Below are positions 12,745 to 13,884 of a stretch of 13,884 bases of DNA, in pieces. A program made the position numbers and the translations under genes. Each line of letters opens with the position of its first letter. The first letter of the stretch is position 1. The notes under the pieces are model-generated. The model searched no databases, was not told the DNA's origin, and saw nothing but the letters and a program-made list of their open reading frames with translations. The DNA comes from JBDRNO01 sp043811005 (lineage in GTDB: Bacteria > Bacteroidota > Bacteroidia > NORP154). The stretch spans positions 1 to 13,884 of the forward strand of contig JBDRNO010000111.1 of NCBI GenBank assembly GCA_043811005.1, written 5' to 3'.

Positions 12745-13479
12745 AATAAAGAACAAAAATCACGGTTATTCACCAGTTTATTTTTCCCAATCCTCTTTGT
12801 TGCAATAATCTGGCTGGTTAAGGTTGCTGAAATAGTTTTTGAAACAAATTTTGCACATTACGGGATATTCCCAAGGAAAACCGAAGGATTGATAGGAATT
12901 CTCTTTTACCCGTTAATACATAGCGGCTTTAACCATCTTATCAACAACACCACCTCACTGTTAATATTGGGGATTGGAATATTTCATTTTTATAGACCTG
13001 TTGCCTATAATATTTACTTCTTAACATATATCATGTCCGGAATATGGATATGGGTATCAGCACGTGAATCGTATCATATAGGTGCGAGCGGATTGATATA
13101 CGGATTTGCAAGTTTTATCTTTTTAAGCGGGATCATAAGAAGGAACACCAAACTGCTCGCTTTATCATTACTGGTGACATTTCTTTATGGCGGTATGGTT
13201 TGGGGGATTTTCCCTATACGGGCAGGAATGTCATGGGAAGGGCACCTGTGGGGATCAGTTGCGGGTGTAATTTTAGCTTTTTATTATCGCAACATCGGAC
13301 CTGTAAGAAAAAAATACTCATGGGAGCTTGAAGAAGAAAGCAATGCGAATATACCAATGGATACTAGTGATACGAATGAAGAGATGGAAGAAAAAAAGGA
13401 AAAGGAAGAGAAAAATAAAGATCATGGTATAGCTTTCCGGTATATTTATAAGCCAAAAAACAGGGAGGGGAATAATTAA
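12742..13479 (+). CDS. Rhomboid-family intramembrane serine protease
   Basis: A 245-residue polytopic membrane protease that cuts other membrane proteins within or near their transmembrane segments. Hydrophobic helices lie at about 10-32, 52-80, 88-106, 113-131, 138-157 and 168-183. The rhomboid signatures are complete: His60, His65 and Asn69 in HSGFNHLINN with the same spacing as H145, H150 and N154 in E. coli GlpG; the nucleophile Ser116 in GASG; and the catalytic His168 in WEGHLWG. After the last helix comes a charged cytoplasmic tail of about 55 residues, very rich in Glu and Lys. The frame opens after TAG at 12733-12735, and the only usual start before the first helix is TTG at 12742. 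That is rare in this phylum, and no ribosome site is seen. The function call is firm; the substrate is unknown. Confidence 0.92.
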   Translation: MNKEQKSRLFTSLFFPILFVAIIWLVKVAEIVFETNFAHYGIFPRKTEGLIGILFYPLIHSGFNHLINNTTSLLILGIGIFHFYRPVAYNIYFLTYIMSGIWIWVSARESYHIGASGLIYGFASFIFLSGIIRRNTKLLALSLLVTFLYGGMVWGIFPIRAGMSWEGHLWGSVAGVILAFYYRNIGPVRKKYSWELEEESNANIPMDTSDTNEEMEEKKEKEEKNKDHGIAFRYIYKPKNREGNN

Positions 13480-13538
13480 CTTAAGTTGCTACTTATTGAA
13501 ATTGGTTTGGTAATCATCTTTTGGTAAAAATTATATAT

Positions 13539-13670
13539 ACAGTTACTGGCTGCTGGCAACTGGCCTTCGCCGGCTAAAACAGGCTACGGCCTGCGAAGGC
13601 TGGCTGCTGGTTTATGTCCATAATGCTTGTTTTATAAGGATTTTACCAGAAACCAGTAACCAGTAACAGT
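13539..13670. repeat. Composite palindromic element
   Basis: The outer arms are GTTACTGG (13542-13549) and CCAGTAAC (13660-13667). The inner arms are GCCTTCGC (13563-13570) and GCGAAGGC (13593-13600), and within those AGGC-TACG-GCCT (13581-13592) closes a small hairpin. The GC-rich centre contrasts with its flanks. T residues follow the right outer arm (13670-13676), so it may also end the rhomboid transcript. Confidence 0.65.
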
Positions 13671-13720
13671 TTTTTTGCAATTATATATCTTACTAAACAA
13701 AAAGTAATAAGTGGCAACTT

Positions 13721-13755
13721 GCGTTAATTAGTGTTAATTCGTGTAATTAGTGTCC
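13721..13755. repeat. Solitary arm of the GxxExxY-flanking repeat
   Basis: GTTAATTAGTG, GTTAATTCGTG and GTAATTAGTG follow one another at 10-bp spacing. They match the kind of sequence found in the arms at 12384-12413 and 12611-12646. No gene is attached. Confidence 0.5.
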
Positions 13756-13884
13756 GTCCATAATGTCATAAAAATAGTAAAAAGTCCCATCCTGAAACAA
13801 GTTCAGGATCAAATTACAAATCTCAAATTACAAAGAGGGGATAAAAAGAAGTAATAGGGTAGATAATTTGTTGAGGATAGAGGC

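Larger units (their letters stand above)
13480..13884. other. Repeat-filled spacer at the window end
   Basis: No gene is seen. It holds a composite palindromic element (13539-13670), a solitary ATTAGTG/AATTCGTG arm (13721-13755) and a small hairpin ATCCTGAA-ACAAG-TTCAGGAT (13789-13809). The last 70 bases are AT-rich and unremarkable. Confidence 0.7.

Overview
The window looks like a chromosomal stretch from a member of the Bacteroidota, probably an uncultured one. The evidence is fourfold: AT-rich DNA with no clear Shine-Dalgarno sites, repeated TAnnTTTG (-7) promoter boxes, a type IX secretion (T9SS) C-terminal sorting domain in one broken gene, and the dense short repeats and palindromes between genes that are common in this phylum. 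No phage, plasmid, CRISPR or tRNA signal was seen.

Layout. Positions 1-364 hold no recognisable gene. A Bacteroidota-type promoter (343-372) drives rnpB, the RNase P RNA (about 379-760), which ends at a strong terminator (761-787). An M42 metallopeptidase (2225 to 1137, minus) and a TerB/J-domain DjlA-like co-chaperone (2507-3223, plus) diverge from a palindrome-filled spacer. Then come an NhaC-type Na+/H+ antiporter with an extra N-terminal extracytoplasmic domain (3587-5743) and an MscS mechanosensitive channel (5889-6773). A small unknown lipoprotein (7441 to 6884, minus) diverges from a Prc-type tail-specific protease (7638-9737). A DUF433 antitoxin gene follows, with a truncated DUF5615-like toxin one base behind it (10283 to 9926, minus). 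A lipoprotein FKBP-type prolyl isomerase (10456-11151) comes next. After it lie a T9SS-exported PNGase F-like pseudogene (12351 to 11671, minus), a GxxExxY gene remnant inside inverted repeats (12384-12646), and a rhomboid protease (12742-13479). The window ends in about 400 bases of repeats.

How the genes fit together. Most intact genes deal with the envelope or protein quality: ion and pressure homeostasis (NhaC, MscS), periplasmic proteolysis and folding (Prc, FKBP lipoprotein), membrane proteolysis (rhomboid) and DnaK assistance (DjlA-like). They do not form one operon. Nearly every gene has its own spacer, and repeats often reach into gene ends.

The most unusual signal is a pair of related long palindromic elements (880-1114 and 11207-11622). 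They share conserved ends, and each carries GTTAA motifs phased every 10-11 bp on one arm with inverted TTAAC motifs at the same phase on the other. Other points of interest are repeat palindromes built into two variable helices of rnpB, several arrays with a strict 8-bp period but different motifs, a palindromic repeat inserted in frame inside the antiporter gene, and three decayed accessory genes.
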